Below, piece by piece: positions 39,300-45,415 of a DNA stretch of 45,415 bases. Made by a program: the position numbers and the translations under genes. Position 1 is the stretch's first letter. Each line of letters opens with the position of its first letter. The notes under the pieces are model-generated. The model was not told where the DNA came from, did not search any database, and was given only the letters and a program-made list of their open reading frames with translations. Origin of the DNA: Enterocola sp045654205 (GTDB lineage Bacteria; Bacteroidota; Bacteroidia; Bacteroidales; Paludibacteraceae). The stretch lies in the NCBI GenBank assembly GCA_045654205.1, contig JAZOMZ010000003.1, positions 1-45,415 on the forward strand. Reading direction: 5' to 3'.

Positions 39300-40832
39300 A
39301 TGGACATTTTATTTTATTATGTACTTACTTTTATCGTGGGGGGCATAATAGCAGTGATTGTTCTGCTACTTGTGCAACAAGGCCAAGGTAAAAGTATAAT
39401 CAAGACAGCGACTGCGGAGGGGGAAGCTATCAAGAAAGCAAAACTGTTAGAGGTAAAAGAAAAATACATTCAACTAAAAAGCGAATTTGAGAAACAAGCC
39501 AACTCTAGAAACTCTAAGCTACAATCACAAGAAGCTAAACTAAACCAAAAAGAAAAACTTCTTGCATCTCAAGAAGAAAAAATCATTAAGAAAGAAGGTG
39601 AACTAGACAACTTAAGAATAAACCTAGAGAACCAACTAGAAATAGCAGAGAAGAAAGATCAAGAACTTGATAAACTTCACCAAAAAGCTATTAAAGAATT
39701 AGAAACCATAGCAGGACTATCTGCAGAAGAGGCAAAAAACACCATGATTGAGTCTTTGAAAGACGAAGCCAAAACAGCAGCAATGCAATATACCAACGAA
39801 ATCATGGAAGAGGCCCGTATGAATGCCAACAAAGAAGCTAAAAAGATTATTATCAATAGCATTCAACGTGTAGCAAGCGAAACTGCGATAGAAAATGCCG
39901 TAACAGTATTCCATATTGAATCTGACGAAATCAAGGGTAGAATTATTGGTCGTGAAGGTCGTAACATTAGAGCTCTAGAAGCTGCCACTGGCGTGGAAAT
40001 TGTGGTTGACGACACCCCAGAAGCTATAGTGCTTTCTGCATTCGACCCTGTTCGTAGAGAGATTGCACGCCTTTCTCTTCACCAACTGGTTCAAGACGGA
40101 CGTATTCACCCTGCACGTATCGAAGAAGTTGTTTCTAAAGTAACAAAACAAATAGAAGAAGAAATTGTTGAAATAGGTAAACGTACCACTATAGACCTTG
40201 GTATCCATGGTCTTCACCCAGAACTAGTAAGACTAATTGGTAAAATGAAATACCGTTCTTCTTATGGTCAAAACCTATTACAACACGCTCGCGAAACAGC
40301 AAACCTATGTGCTGTAATGGCATCTGAACTAGGGCTAAATCCTAAAAAAGCACGCCGTGCTGGTCTGCTTCACGATATAGGTAAAGTTGCAGACGAAGAA
40401 CCAGAATTACCACACGCACTACTTGGTATGAAGATAGCACAACGTTGCGGTGAAAAACCAGACATCTGCAATGCTATTGGTTCTCACCACGACGAAGTAG
40501 AAATGCAAAGTTTGATTGCTCCTGTGGTGCAAGCTTGCGACGCTATCTCTGGTGCTCGTCCTGGTGCTCGTAGAGAAATTGTAGAAGCATACATCAAACG
40601 TCTAAACGACCTAGAAAACCTTGCTATGAGTTATCCAGGTGTACAAAAAACCTATGCTATCCAAGCAGGTCGTGAATTACGTGTAATTGTTGGTGCAGAC
40701 AAGATTAGCGACAAAGAAACAGAATTGCTTTCTGGTCAAATAGCACAAAGAATACAAGACGAAATGACCTACCCAGGACAAGTAAAAATCACTGTAATCC
40801 GCGAGGTTCGTTCCGTTGCCGTAGCAAAATAA
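39300..40832 (+). CDS. rny: Ribonuclease Y
   Basis: Membrane-bound endoribonuclease that initiates mRNA decay. The 510-residue protein has an N-terminal membrane helix (ILFYYVLTFIVGGIIAVIVL), a long coiled coil (about 30-190), a KH domain (GRIIGREGRNIRALEAATGV) and an HD domain (ARRAGLLHDIGKVADEE) with a further metal-binding His in AIGSHHDEVE. These match RNase Y of Firmicutes and Bacteroidetes. Length and order are standard. It probably has its own promoter in the upstream terminator loop. Confidence 0.95.
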   Translation: MDILFYYVLTFIVGGIIAVIVLLLVQQGQGKSIIKTATAEGEAIKKAKLLEVKEKYIQLKSEFEKQANSRNSKLQSQEAKLNQKEKLLASQEEKIIKKEGELDNLRINLENQLEIAEKKDQELDKLHQKAIKELETIAGLSAEEAKNTMIESLKDEAKTAAMQYTNEIMEEARMNANKEAKKIIINSIQRVASETAIENAVTVFHIESDEIKGRIIGREGRNIRALEAATGVEIVVDDTPEAIVLSAFDPVRREIARLSLHQLVQDGRIHPARIEEVVSKVTKQIEEEIVEIGKRTTIDLGIHGLHPELVRLIGKMKYRSSYGQNLLQHARETANLCAVMASELGLNPKKARRAGLLHDIGKVADEEPELPHALLGMKIAQRCGEKPDICNAIGSHHDEVEMQSLIAPVVQACDAISGARPGARREIVEAYIKRLNDLENLAMSYPGVQKTYAIQAGRELRVIVGADKISDKETELLSGQIAQRIQDEMTYPGQVKITVIREVRSVAVAK

Positions 40833-40868
40833 TATTGAGCACGTTGATATAAAGAATGAATAGCTCCG

Positions 40869-40908
40869 CAAATAAAAATAGGCATCGAATGATGCCTATT
40901 TTTATTTG
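40869..40908 (-). terminator. Terminator of ssrA, shared with rny
   Basis: CAAATAAAAATAGGCATC and GATGCCTATTTTTATTTG make an 18-bp perfect stem with loop GAAT. It begins directly at the tmRNA 3' end. On the minus strand the 3' arm itself is T-rich. The pairing can be extended (AGCTCC and GGAGCT) into the tmRNA acceptor strand. It also lies 36 bases after rny, so it may work for both strands. Confidence 0.85.
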
Positions 40909-41302
40909 TGGAGCTAGAGGGGATTGAACCCTCGTCCAAACGAGGAAATAACGTGCTTTCTACATGCTTATCTCTGCCTTCATTTTCGTCTCGCAACAAG
41001 ACCAGAGCCACCAATTACGAGCTTATCTTCTAAAGTTTAATACCTCCATCGAAGCATAAAGGTACGAGTTCCGATATTGTAGCACCTCCGTTTCATCCTG
41101 CCTCAGAACATGGGCCAATGGGAGATGTCTTGTCCAATCACCTTGTGAAAGGATAAAGCTAATCTACTATACTTCGATTAAGCAGCAAGAGCGTAAGTAT
41201 TTTCGCCAGTTATATTTTTGAAAGTTCAGATTATAGAGCCCCCTTCCAACGCTCTGCATGCTTACACCTTAGTTCTACTCGCTGTCAAAGCCAGTTAGCC
41301 CC
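40909..41302 (-). ncRNA. ssrA: Transfer-messenger RNA (tmRNA)
   Basis: Rescues stalled ribosomes by trans-translation. The 5' GGGGCTA and 3' TAGCTCC ends pair into an alanine-type acceptor stem with a G-U pair at the third position (G3-U70), discriminator A, and the T arm GGGTTCAATCCC. The tag frame is at 41178-41207 on the minus strand and encodes GENTYALAA then TAA. The size of 394 bases is normal. No CCA is encoded. It has a consensus promoter and its own terminator. SmpB is not in this window. Confidence 0.96.
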
Positions 41303-41318
41303 TTGGAGTTTAACACTG

Positions 41319-41351
41319 CAAAGATACGACCTTTATCAATTATCTTCCAAA
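41319..41351 (-). promoter_or_regulatory. Promoter of ssrA
   Basis: Minus strand TATCTTTG (41326-41319) with TTTG (41351-41348) 21 bases upstream. It places the start near 41312, about 10 bases before the mature 5' end. Confidence 0.8.
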
Positions 41352-41420
41352 CATTTTACCCAAAATTATATTACAAACTTATTACAAAATCAAGATTTTC
41401 TATAAAAAATAGGGCAAATC

Positions 41421-41488
41421 TTGCACATAGAGAGTACTTTTGTGCAAATTTAAACTATTATATTGCACAAATATAGTACTTTTGTGCA
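41421..41488 (+). promoter_or_regulatory. Duplicated dyad with -7 elements upstream of the SDR gene
   Basis: Two blocks 42 bases apart carry TTGCACA-N13-TGTGCAA (41421-41447) and TTGCACAA-N11-TTGTGCA (41463-41488). Each encloses a TACTTTTG -7 element (41435-41442 and 41477-41484). The right arm of each dyad overlaps the last bases of its -7 element, so a dimeric protein bound here would block the promoter. A further hairpin GTGATTTT/AAAATCAC follows (41489-41515), then TAGGAGAACTCCTA (41531-41544). Confidence 0.6.
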
Positions 41489-41595
41489 GTGATTTTTGCA
41501 CCCTAATAAAATCACCAGTATAAAAGAAATTAGGAGAACTCCTAGCTACTAACTTTTCACTCCTAATTAACATAAAAATTAGAACATAAAGAACA

Positions 41596-42405
41596 ATGAC
41601 AAAGATTAAAGGAAGCAATATCCTTATCACAGGAGGTGGTTCGGGTATTGGTAGAATTATGGGACGTATAGTCCTAGAGAAAGGTGCTAAAAGCCTTACA
41701 ATTTGGGATATCAATGAGCAAAACATGGCTGACACAAAGGCCGAGTTAAGCACAAAGGGTGAGGTTTATACCCAAAAAGTTGATGTCTCAAATGCAACAC
41801 AAGTGGAAGAAGCTGCAAATATTGCCAAAAAGAATACTGGGGGCATTGATATTCTTATCAACTGTGCAGGTATTGTAGCCAACAACAAAACTTTTGACGA
41901 GCAGAGCGTGGCTGATATTACTAGAACAATGAACATCAATGCAGTTGCTCCAATGTTAGTTACCTTGCAATTCCTTCCTGACATGCTAAAGAGAAACTTT
42001 GGCCACATTTGTAATATTGCATCTGCTGCAGGTATGATTTCAAACCCTAGAATGTCTGTATATGCGGCAAGTAAATGGGCAACTCTTGGTTGGTCAGATT
42101 CTATGAGAATAGAATTGGAACAAGCCAAAAGCAAAGTAAAAGTTACCACAGTGGCTCCATACTTCATAAGCACAGGTATGTTCAACGGGGTGAAATCAAG
42201 ATTCTTCCCTATCCTAAAACCAGAACCTACTGCAAAAAAAATTATAAAAGCTATAGAAAGAAACAAATGGTTCAAAGGACTTCCATTTGGATTCCACTTC
42301 ATTCGTTTCTGTCAAGCTATCCTACCTATAAAATTATTTGACTTTATTTTCGGCGAGGTTGTTGGTATCTTCCATGGTATGGATAATTTCACTGGTAGAA
42401 AGTAA
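41596..42405 (+). CDS. Short-chain dehydrogenase/reductase
   Basis: A 269-residue NAD(P)-dependent oxidoreductase. The cofactor-binding motif is ILITGGGSGIGRIMG, followed by NCAGIVANN (NNAG-like), NIASAAGMI with the catalytic Ser, and YAASKWATLGW (YxxxK). KVTTVAPYFISTGMF is the usual second substrate-side motif. The sequence type is closest to the animal retinol/17-beta hydroxysteroid dehydrogenase-like group, with a hydrophobic C-terminus (FGFHFIRFCQAILPIKLFDF) that may touch the membrane. The substrate is unknown. It has an unusual duplicated upstream region and its own terminator. Confidence 0.87.
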   Translation: MTKIKGSNILITGGGSGIGRIMGRIVLEKGAKSLTIWDINEQNMADTKAELSTKGEVYTQKVDVSNATQVEEAANIAKKNTGGIDILINCAGIVANNKTFDEQSVADITRTMNINAVAPMLVTLQFLPDMLKRNFGHICNIASAAGMISNPRMSVYAASKWATLGWSDSMRIELEQAKSKVKVTTVAPYFISTGMFNGVKSRFFPILKPEPTAKKIIKAIERNKWFKGLPFGFHFIRFCQAILPIKLFDFIFGEVVGIFHGMDNFTGRK

Positions 42406-42426
42406 ATATTTTATTTTAACGAGAGG

Positions 42427-42460
42427 AGCCACTTGCCATAACAGCACTGTGGCTTTTTTT
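42427..42460 (+). terminator. Terminator after the SDR gene
   Basis: AGCCAC (42427-42432) pairs with GTGGCT (42449-42454), followed by seven T. The loop of 16 bases is long. Confidence 0.75.
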
Positions 42461-42526
42461 GTTTTATTAAACCTTGATTTATAATTTTTTAAACAATCCA
42501 AAATAACGAAGTATTGGATAAAATAG

Positions 42527-42534
42527 TACATTTG
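42527..42534 (+). promoter_or_regulatory. -7 element for the SIMPL gene
   Basis: TACATTTG matches TAnnTTTG 26 bases before the start at 42560. No clear -33 element. Confidence 0.55.
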
Positions 42535-42559
42535 CCTATAGATTTTAATTTTAAATATT

Positions 42560-43264
42560 ATGGACAAAGGAAAATTTTATTCAGGTATAGCCATAATGGT
42601 AGGGCTAATTATTTTAGGAGTGATGATTCCTACTGCTGTTGACAAATGTATGTCTTATACCAGAACAGTAGATGTAAAAGGATTGTGTGAAAAAGAAGTG
42701 AAGGCAGACAAGGTAATTTGGCCTATATCATACAAGGTTATGGGTGAAGATTTGCAAAATATCTACAATCAAATTAATCAGAAGAACGAAATACTAATAA
42801 ACTTCCTTAAAGAAGGTGGTATTACAGAAGATGAGATTTCGATTTCTTCTCCTAGCATTTCTGACAAATTGGCCAACGAATATGGCAACAACGACCGCCT
42901 ATATCGTTATGTTACAACAAATGTAATTACGGTATGCACAAAAAATGTAGATAAGGTATTAGCCCTAATGAAGACCCAATCTTCGCTAATGAAAAAAGGC
43001 ATAACAATATCTGATAACAACTGGGAAAACCCAATAGAATTCAAATTTGAGGGTTTAAACGAGCTTAAACCAGAAATGGTAGAGGAAGCAACAAAAAATG
43101 CTCGTGAAACAGCAGAAAAATTTGCAATTGACTCAGACAGCAAACTAGGTAAAATCAAATATGCTAGTCAAGGTACATTCACAATAAACAACCGCGACAG
43201 CAATACCCCAGAAATCAAAACAGTAAGAGTTGTTACATACGTAACATACTACCTAAGCGAATAA
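42560..43264 (+). CDS. SIMPL-domain (DUF541) membrane-anchored protein
   Basis: A 234-residue protein with an N-terminal membrane helix (AIMVGLIILGVMIPTAV) and a SIMPL/DUF541 domain (about 33-232). The visible landmarks are TVDVKGLCEKEVKADKVIW, ITEDEISISSPSISDK and the closing TVRVVTYVTYYLSE. Proteins of this family form oligomeric periplasmic assemblies of unclear function. It lies between two terminator-like structures and appears monocistronic. Its 3' end overlaps the remnant gene on the opposite strand. Confidence 0.85.
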   Translation: MDKGKFYSGIAIMVGLIILGVMIPTAVDKCMSYTRTVDVKGLCEKEVKADKVIWPISYKVMGEDLQNIYNQINQKNEILINFLKEGGITEDEISISSPSISDKLANEYGNNDRLYRYVTTNVITVCTKNVDKVLALMKTQSSLMKKGITISDNNWENPIEFKFEGLNELKPEMVEEATKNARETAEKFAIDSDSKLGKIKYASQGTFTINNRDSNTPEIKTVRVVTYVTYYLSE

Positions 43265-43475
43265 AATGAGTTGAATAAAATGAGTTGAATAAAAAGTACT
43301 TTTTATTCAACTCATTCTTCGTATTTTCTCTACTATTCACATACATTTCTGCACGAGCAAAGCCATACAAATTAAGAGAATGACTCTCATTCTTCACCTT
43401 TATTGAGTCTGCCTGTTCTGCCATTGAAGACACCGCTGCTAAACACGCACACAACAATAAAACAATTCTTTTCAT
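43233..43475 (-). pseudogene. Truncated outer-membrane protein gene (5' remnant)
   Basis: Starts at the ATG at 43475 with a clear signal peptide (KRIVLLLCACLAAVSSMA) and then NESHSLNLYGFARAEMYVNSREN, which resembles the first beta strand of a Bacteroidales outer-membrane porin-like family that begins with GF-R-E-Y-NSRQN-type sequence. After NSREN the frame runs into a 38-bp palindrome and a tandem repeat, then into the antisense of the SIMPL gene, and stops at 43233 after 80 codons. No barrel follows. The signal peptide and promoter remain, so a fragment may be made. I judge it a decayed gene. A very small real protein is less likely. Confidence 0.6.
43265..43316. repeat. 14-bp tandem repeat plus 38-bp perfect palindrome
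   Basis: AATGAGTTGAATAA occurs twice in tandem (43265-43278 and 43279-43292). The second copy begins a perfect 38-bp palindrome, 43279-43316, whose halves are AATGAGTTGAATAAAAAGT and ACTTTTTATTCAACTCATT with no loop. It starts right after the SIMPL stop and lies at the break point of the truncated outer-membrane protein gene. The RNA hairpin could end SIMPL transcription. Confidence 0.85.
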
Positions 43476-43501
43476 ATCTTCTAATCTTCTAAAAAACTGC
43501 A

Positions 43502-43509
43502 CAAAGATA
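43502..43509 (-). promoter_or_regulatory. -7 element for the truncated gene
   Basis: Minus strand TATCTTTG matches TAnnTTTG and would start transcription about 20 bases before the ATG at 43475. The -33 position falls in the adjacent palindromic terminator. Confidence 0.5.
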
Positions 43510-43510
43510 C

Positions 43511-43542
43511 AAAAAAAGAGCTCGGTTCATGAACCGAGCTCT
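43511..43542 (-). terminator. Terminator of the Big2 lipoprotein gene
   Basis: AGAGCTCGGTTCATGAACCGAGCTCT (in two arms of 13, 43517-43542) is a perfect palindrome and on the minus strand is followed by seven T residues (A run 43511-43517). Confidence 0.9.
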
Positions 43543-43566
43543 ATGTAAATTTATTTAATTTACTAA

Positions 43567-44598
43567 TTATTCAGCTGGAGCTTCTTCTGGAGTTTCTTCA
43601 GGAGCAACGTACTCAGTTGTATCGTTGGTGATTAACTCAGGAGTCATAGCGATATTTGGGTCTGGAGTCCACCATGTCCAATCAGCATCTGGTAATTTAA
43701 CTAGATATTTGTATTGGAATACAGCAGGAACTTCGATTTGAGCTGTGTAGATACCATCTTGAAGAGTTAACATGTTTTCTTCAGCTGGAGGACAAGCCCA
43801 AGCACCTTCAGCGAAGCTACCAGCGATACCGAATTCAGTACCTTCTGGGAAACCAACAGCTGTTAGGTTGAATGTAGCTAAACCAGCAGGAGCTAAAGCA
43901 CCACATGGGTTAGTTTGGAATTCGTTGATTTTGATGTAGATAACTTGGTTGCCAGAGAAGATGTTGATGTCGCTTGTAAGCTCTGTAGAGCAGTCACCAG
44001 CAAGTAATTCACCGTCACCTAGTTGGTAAGCCCATTTGAAGTCACCATCAGCATCAGTAGCAGCAAGTTTGAAGGTATATTTAACACCGTCTTCCCAGTC
44101 AAATGTACCAGCATACCAAGTTGTAGTACCTTCTACTAGAGAAAGAGCTTTGTCATCAGCAAGACCTTCGTTCCAGTTTGTGATAGAACCAGGAGCAGCG
44201 ATATAACCGCACATAGCGAAAGGAGCTTGAACACAGATAGTTACTTTACCTTCACCTGGAAGTTCTAGAGCTGGTTGATCTTCAACAACAGCTTCAACTG
44301 TTACAGCACAAGATGCTGTTTGACCTTCTGCAGTAGCAGTAATAGTAGCTGAACCAACTTTAACAGCAGTAACAACACCATTTTCTACTGTAGCAACAGC
44401 AGCGTCAGAAGTTGCCCATTCAGCAGCAACAGCAGCACCATCAATAGTAGCTTTCAAGGTGTATTCGTCACCAGCAGAAAGAGAGATTGATTGTTTGTTT
44501 AATTCTAATTTGCCTGCATCTTTTTTACCTTCGCAAGCAGTAAGACCTAGAGCAGCAACTGCAGCTACAAGACCCCATAAAATTTGTTTTGCTTTCAT
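43567..44598 (-). CDS. Lipoprotein with Big2 domain and carbohydrate-binding-like repeats
   Basis: A 343-residue lipoprotein (Cys22 in GLTAC). After the anchor comes a bacterial Ig-like Big2 domain (about 30-105; WATSDAAVATVENGVVTAVK, VGSATITATAEGQ). Two further domains follow (about 115-225 and 230-325) with GSITNWNEGLADDKALSLVE and AGSFAEGAWACPPAEENMLT, in a layout like the starch-binding SusE/SusF or CBM20-type folds. They carry aromatic residues (WAYQLGDG, DADWTWWTPDP) that could bind a glycan. An acidic tail ends the protein (EETPEEAPAE). No SusC/SusD genes are nearby. Likely surface-exposed glycan binding, but not proven. Confidence 0.7.
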   Translation of the reverse strand: MKAKQILWGLVAAVAALGLTACEGKKDAGKLELNKQSISLSAGDEYTLKATIDGAAVAAEWATSDAAVATVENGVVTAVKVGSATITATAEGQTASCAVTVEAVVEDQPALELPGEGKVTICVQAPFAMCGYIAAPGSITNWNEGLADDKALSLVEGTTTWYAGTFDWEDGVKYTFKLAATDADGDFKWAYQLGDGELLAGDCSTELTSDINIFSGNQVIYIKINEFQTNPCGALAPAGLATFNLTAVGFPEGTEFGIAGSFAEGAWACPPAEENMLTLQDGIYTAQIEVPAVFQYKYLVKLPDADWTWWTPDPNIAMTPELITNDTTEYVAPEETPEEAPAE

Positions 44599-44648
44599 GT
44601 TTAAATAATTTAATGTTTAAAAAATTAGGTTATTCAGTTTTATAAGTG

Positions 44649-44680
44649 CAAATTTTGCATTTTTTTTCTTTACTTCCAAA
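44649..44680 (-). promoter_or_regulatory. Promoter for the Big2 lipoprotein gene
   Basis: Minus strand TTTG (44680-44677) and AAAATTTG (44656-44649) are 20 bases apart. The -7 element differs from TAnnTTTG in its first base. The rest of the 44599-44797 gap shows only AT-rich sequence with no gene. Confidence 0.5.
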
Positions 44681-44797
44681 TTTTTCTAGACAAAAATGCT
44701 GTTTAAAGCGCATTTTTAAGACTTTTGTAAACGTTTGTAATTGATTTTACTGCTAATAGAAGATTTTTGCATATATCACGTATAATAATGTGTAAAC

Positions 44798-44836
44798 AAA
44801 AAAAATCGGAGTCAACTCGAAAACGAGCGACTCCGA
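44798..44836 (-). terminator. Terminator of the outer-membrane barrel gene
   Basis: TCGGAGTC/GACTCCGA (8 bp) with an inner CTCG/CGAG pair around AAAA. On the minus strand it is followed by eight T (A run 44798-44805). Confidence 0.92.
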
Positions 44837-44865
44837 CTGTATAAGATTAGGGCAATTAAATTCTA

Positions 44866-45348
44866 TTAGAATACATAGCGTGCTGAAAGCGCGATAGCTC
44901 CTTCGTATAGACCTCTAGTGTTAAATGCTGCACTTCCGTACGCACCCCATACACCGATAGTAGGACGATAGTCTATAGAAAGTTGTAGTGGGAACCAGAA
45001 TTGGTATTCAACACCAAGACGGCCTGCTACACCACCAAAGCCCCAAATTTCATTAAAACCATAGAAACCAGCAGAAGCACCTACGCCTGCATACCAATTC
45101 CATTCTCCTTTGTGTTCCCATGGAATCATGTGACCACCAGGGTTAATCCAATCATAAGTAGCAGCTGCAGATAAGCCTCTAAATCCTGGAAGACCTAACT
45201 CTGCTGAAACCATATTGTCTTCATCTAAAGAGTGTTGGTAAGAAACTTCAACACCATAACCTAGACGAGCACCAATTGCACGTGGTTGTGCAAAAGCTGC
45301 AGTAGCCATAGCTACAATAAATAATGATAAAAGTACTAATTTTTTCAT
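44866..45348 (-). CDS. Small outer-membrane beta-barrel protein
   Basis: A 160-residue protein with a signal peptide (KKLVLLSLFIVAMATAAFAQ) and a predicted 8-strand barrel: alternating polar and hydrophobic strands such as AIGARLGYGVEVSYQHSL and GRLGVEYQFWFPLQLSIDYR, ending in the aromatic-Phe signature (ALSARYVF) recognised for outer-membrane insertion. It resembles OmpW/porin-family small barrels of Bacteroidetes. The ligand is unknown. Confidence 0.8.
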   Translation of the reverse strand: MKKLVLLSLFIVAMATAAFAQPRAIGARLGYGVEVSYQHSLDEDNMVSAELGLPGFRGLSAAATYDWINPGGHMIPWEHKGEWNWYAGVGASAGFYGFNEIWGFGGVAGRLGVEYQFWFPLQLSIDYRPTIGVWGAYGSAAFNTRGLYEGAIALSARYVF

Positions 45349-45389
45349 GTTCTAATAAATTTAAAATTGTTCAAATGTTATTATGAGTG

Positions 45390-45397
45390 CAAAAGTA
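45390..45397 (-). promoter_or_regulatory. -7 element for the barrel protein gene
   Basis: Minus strand TACTTTTG matches TAnnTTTG about 42 bases before the start codon. The -33 position lies beyond the window. Confidence 0.6.
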
Positions 45398-45415
45398 TGT
45401 ATTATAATTATAATA

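Noticed and set aside
41766..42302. 178-codon open frame opposite the SDR gene
   Set aside because: The plus-strand frame has clear SDR motifs. The minus frame is hydrophobic low-quality sequence with no recognisable features.
43475..43502. Upstream ATG at 43502 for the truncated outer-membrane protein
   Set aside because: It overlaps the -7 element, and the ATG at 43475 begins the signal peptide.

Overview
The window is AT-rich chromosomal DNA of a member of the phylum Bacteroidota, most likely order Bacteroidales. Four things support this. Many genes are preceded by the Bacteroidetes sigma factor signature TAnnTTTG (the -7 element), often with TTTG or TTG 18-21 bases upstream, and there are few Shine-Dalgarno sites. 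Gene order matches Bacteroides-type blocks (pdxJ-exbB-exbD-tonB; purM-like-prfA-pyrF; lpxD-lpxC-lpxA; ilvD-ilvB-ilvN-thioesterase-ilvC; coiled-coil gene-zapA-rny). A serine palmitoyltransferase for sphingolipid synthesis is present. The tmRNA encodes the tag GENTYALAA. I cannot name a genus. It is mainly core chromosome: I see no prophage, insertion sequence, CRISPR array or integrative element.

Layout. 1-2639 (+): end of pdxJ, then the TonB energising complex. 2645-7022 (+): AIR-synthase-like purM, prfA, pyrF and an HD phosphohydrolase. 7048-11532 (+): lpxD, lpxC (not fused to fabZ), lpxA and glnS, ended by a strong terminator. 11572-18339 (-): spt; a membrane protein gene with rimM; tRNA-Val(UAC); and a valS plus tyrosine phenol-lyase-like operon. 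18436-21443: a secreted SUMF1-like protein (-), then a polysaccharide deacetylase-like and a FemAB/GNAT-like gene (+). 21477-27753 (+): the branched-chain amino acid operon with a complete attenuator. 27811-34954 (+): a lipoprotein, recA, rlmB-like, an RluA-family gene, a pullulanase lipoprotein, a Nif3 protein and a zinc-ribbon protein. 34962-35525 (-): purN. 35627-40832 (+): M23 peptidase, merR-like, alkaline phosphatase, rplS, a cell-division pair (coiled coil plus ZapA) and RNase Y. 40869-41351 (-): ssrA tmRNA. 41421-43264 (+): an SDR dehydrogenase behind a duplicated operator-like module, and a SIMPL protein. 43233-45397 (-): a truncated outer-membrane protein gene, a Big2/carbohydrate-binding-like lipoprotein and a small outer-membrane barrel protein.

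The most informative non-coding system is the ilv leader at 21477-21650. It has a promoter, a 19-residue peptide in which 11 residues are Leu, Val or Ile, and four pairing segments (1:2, 2:3, 3:4) ending in an intrinsic terminator before ilvD. This is the architecture of ribosome-mediated attenuation. Other structure beyond the genes includes: hairpin repeats of the GGTCCCTGAGC type whose outer arms differ between copies yet still pair; a promoter placed inside the loop of the terminator upstream of rny; a duplicated 42-bp dyad with a -7 element upstream of the SDR gene; and a 38-bp perfect palindrome at the break point of the truncated outer-membrane protein gene.

All function calls come from reading sequence against remembered protein families. 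No alignment, folding or search was run. Promoters are matches to the Bacteroidetes consensus only.
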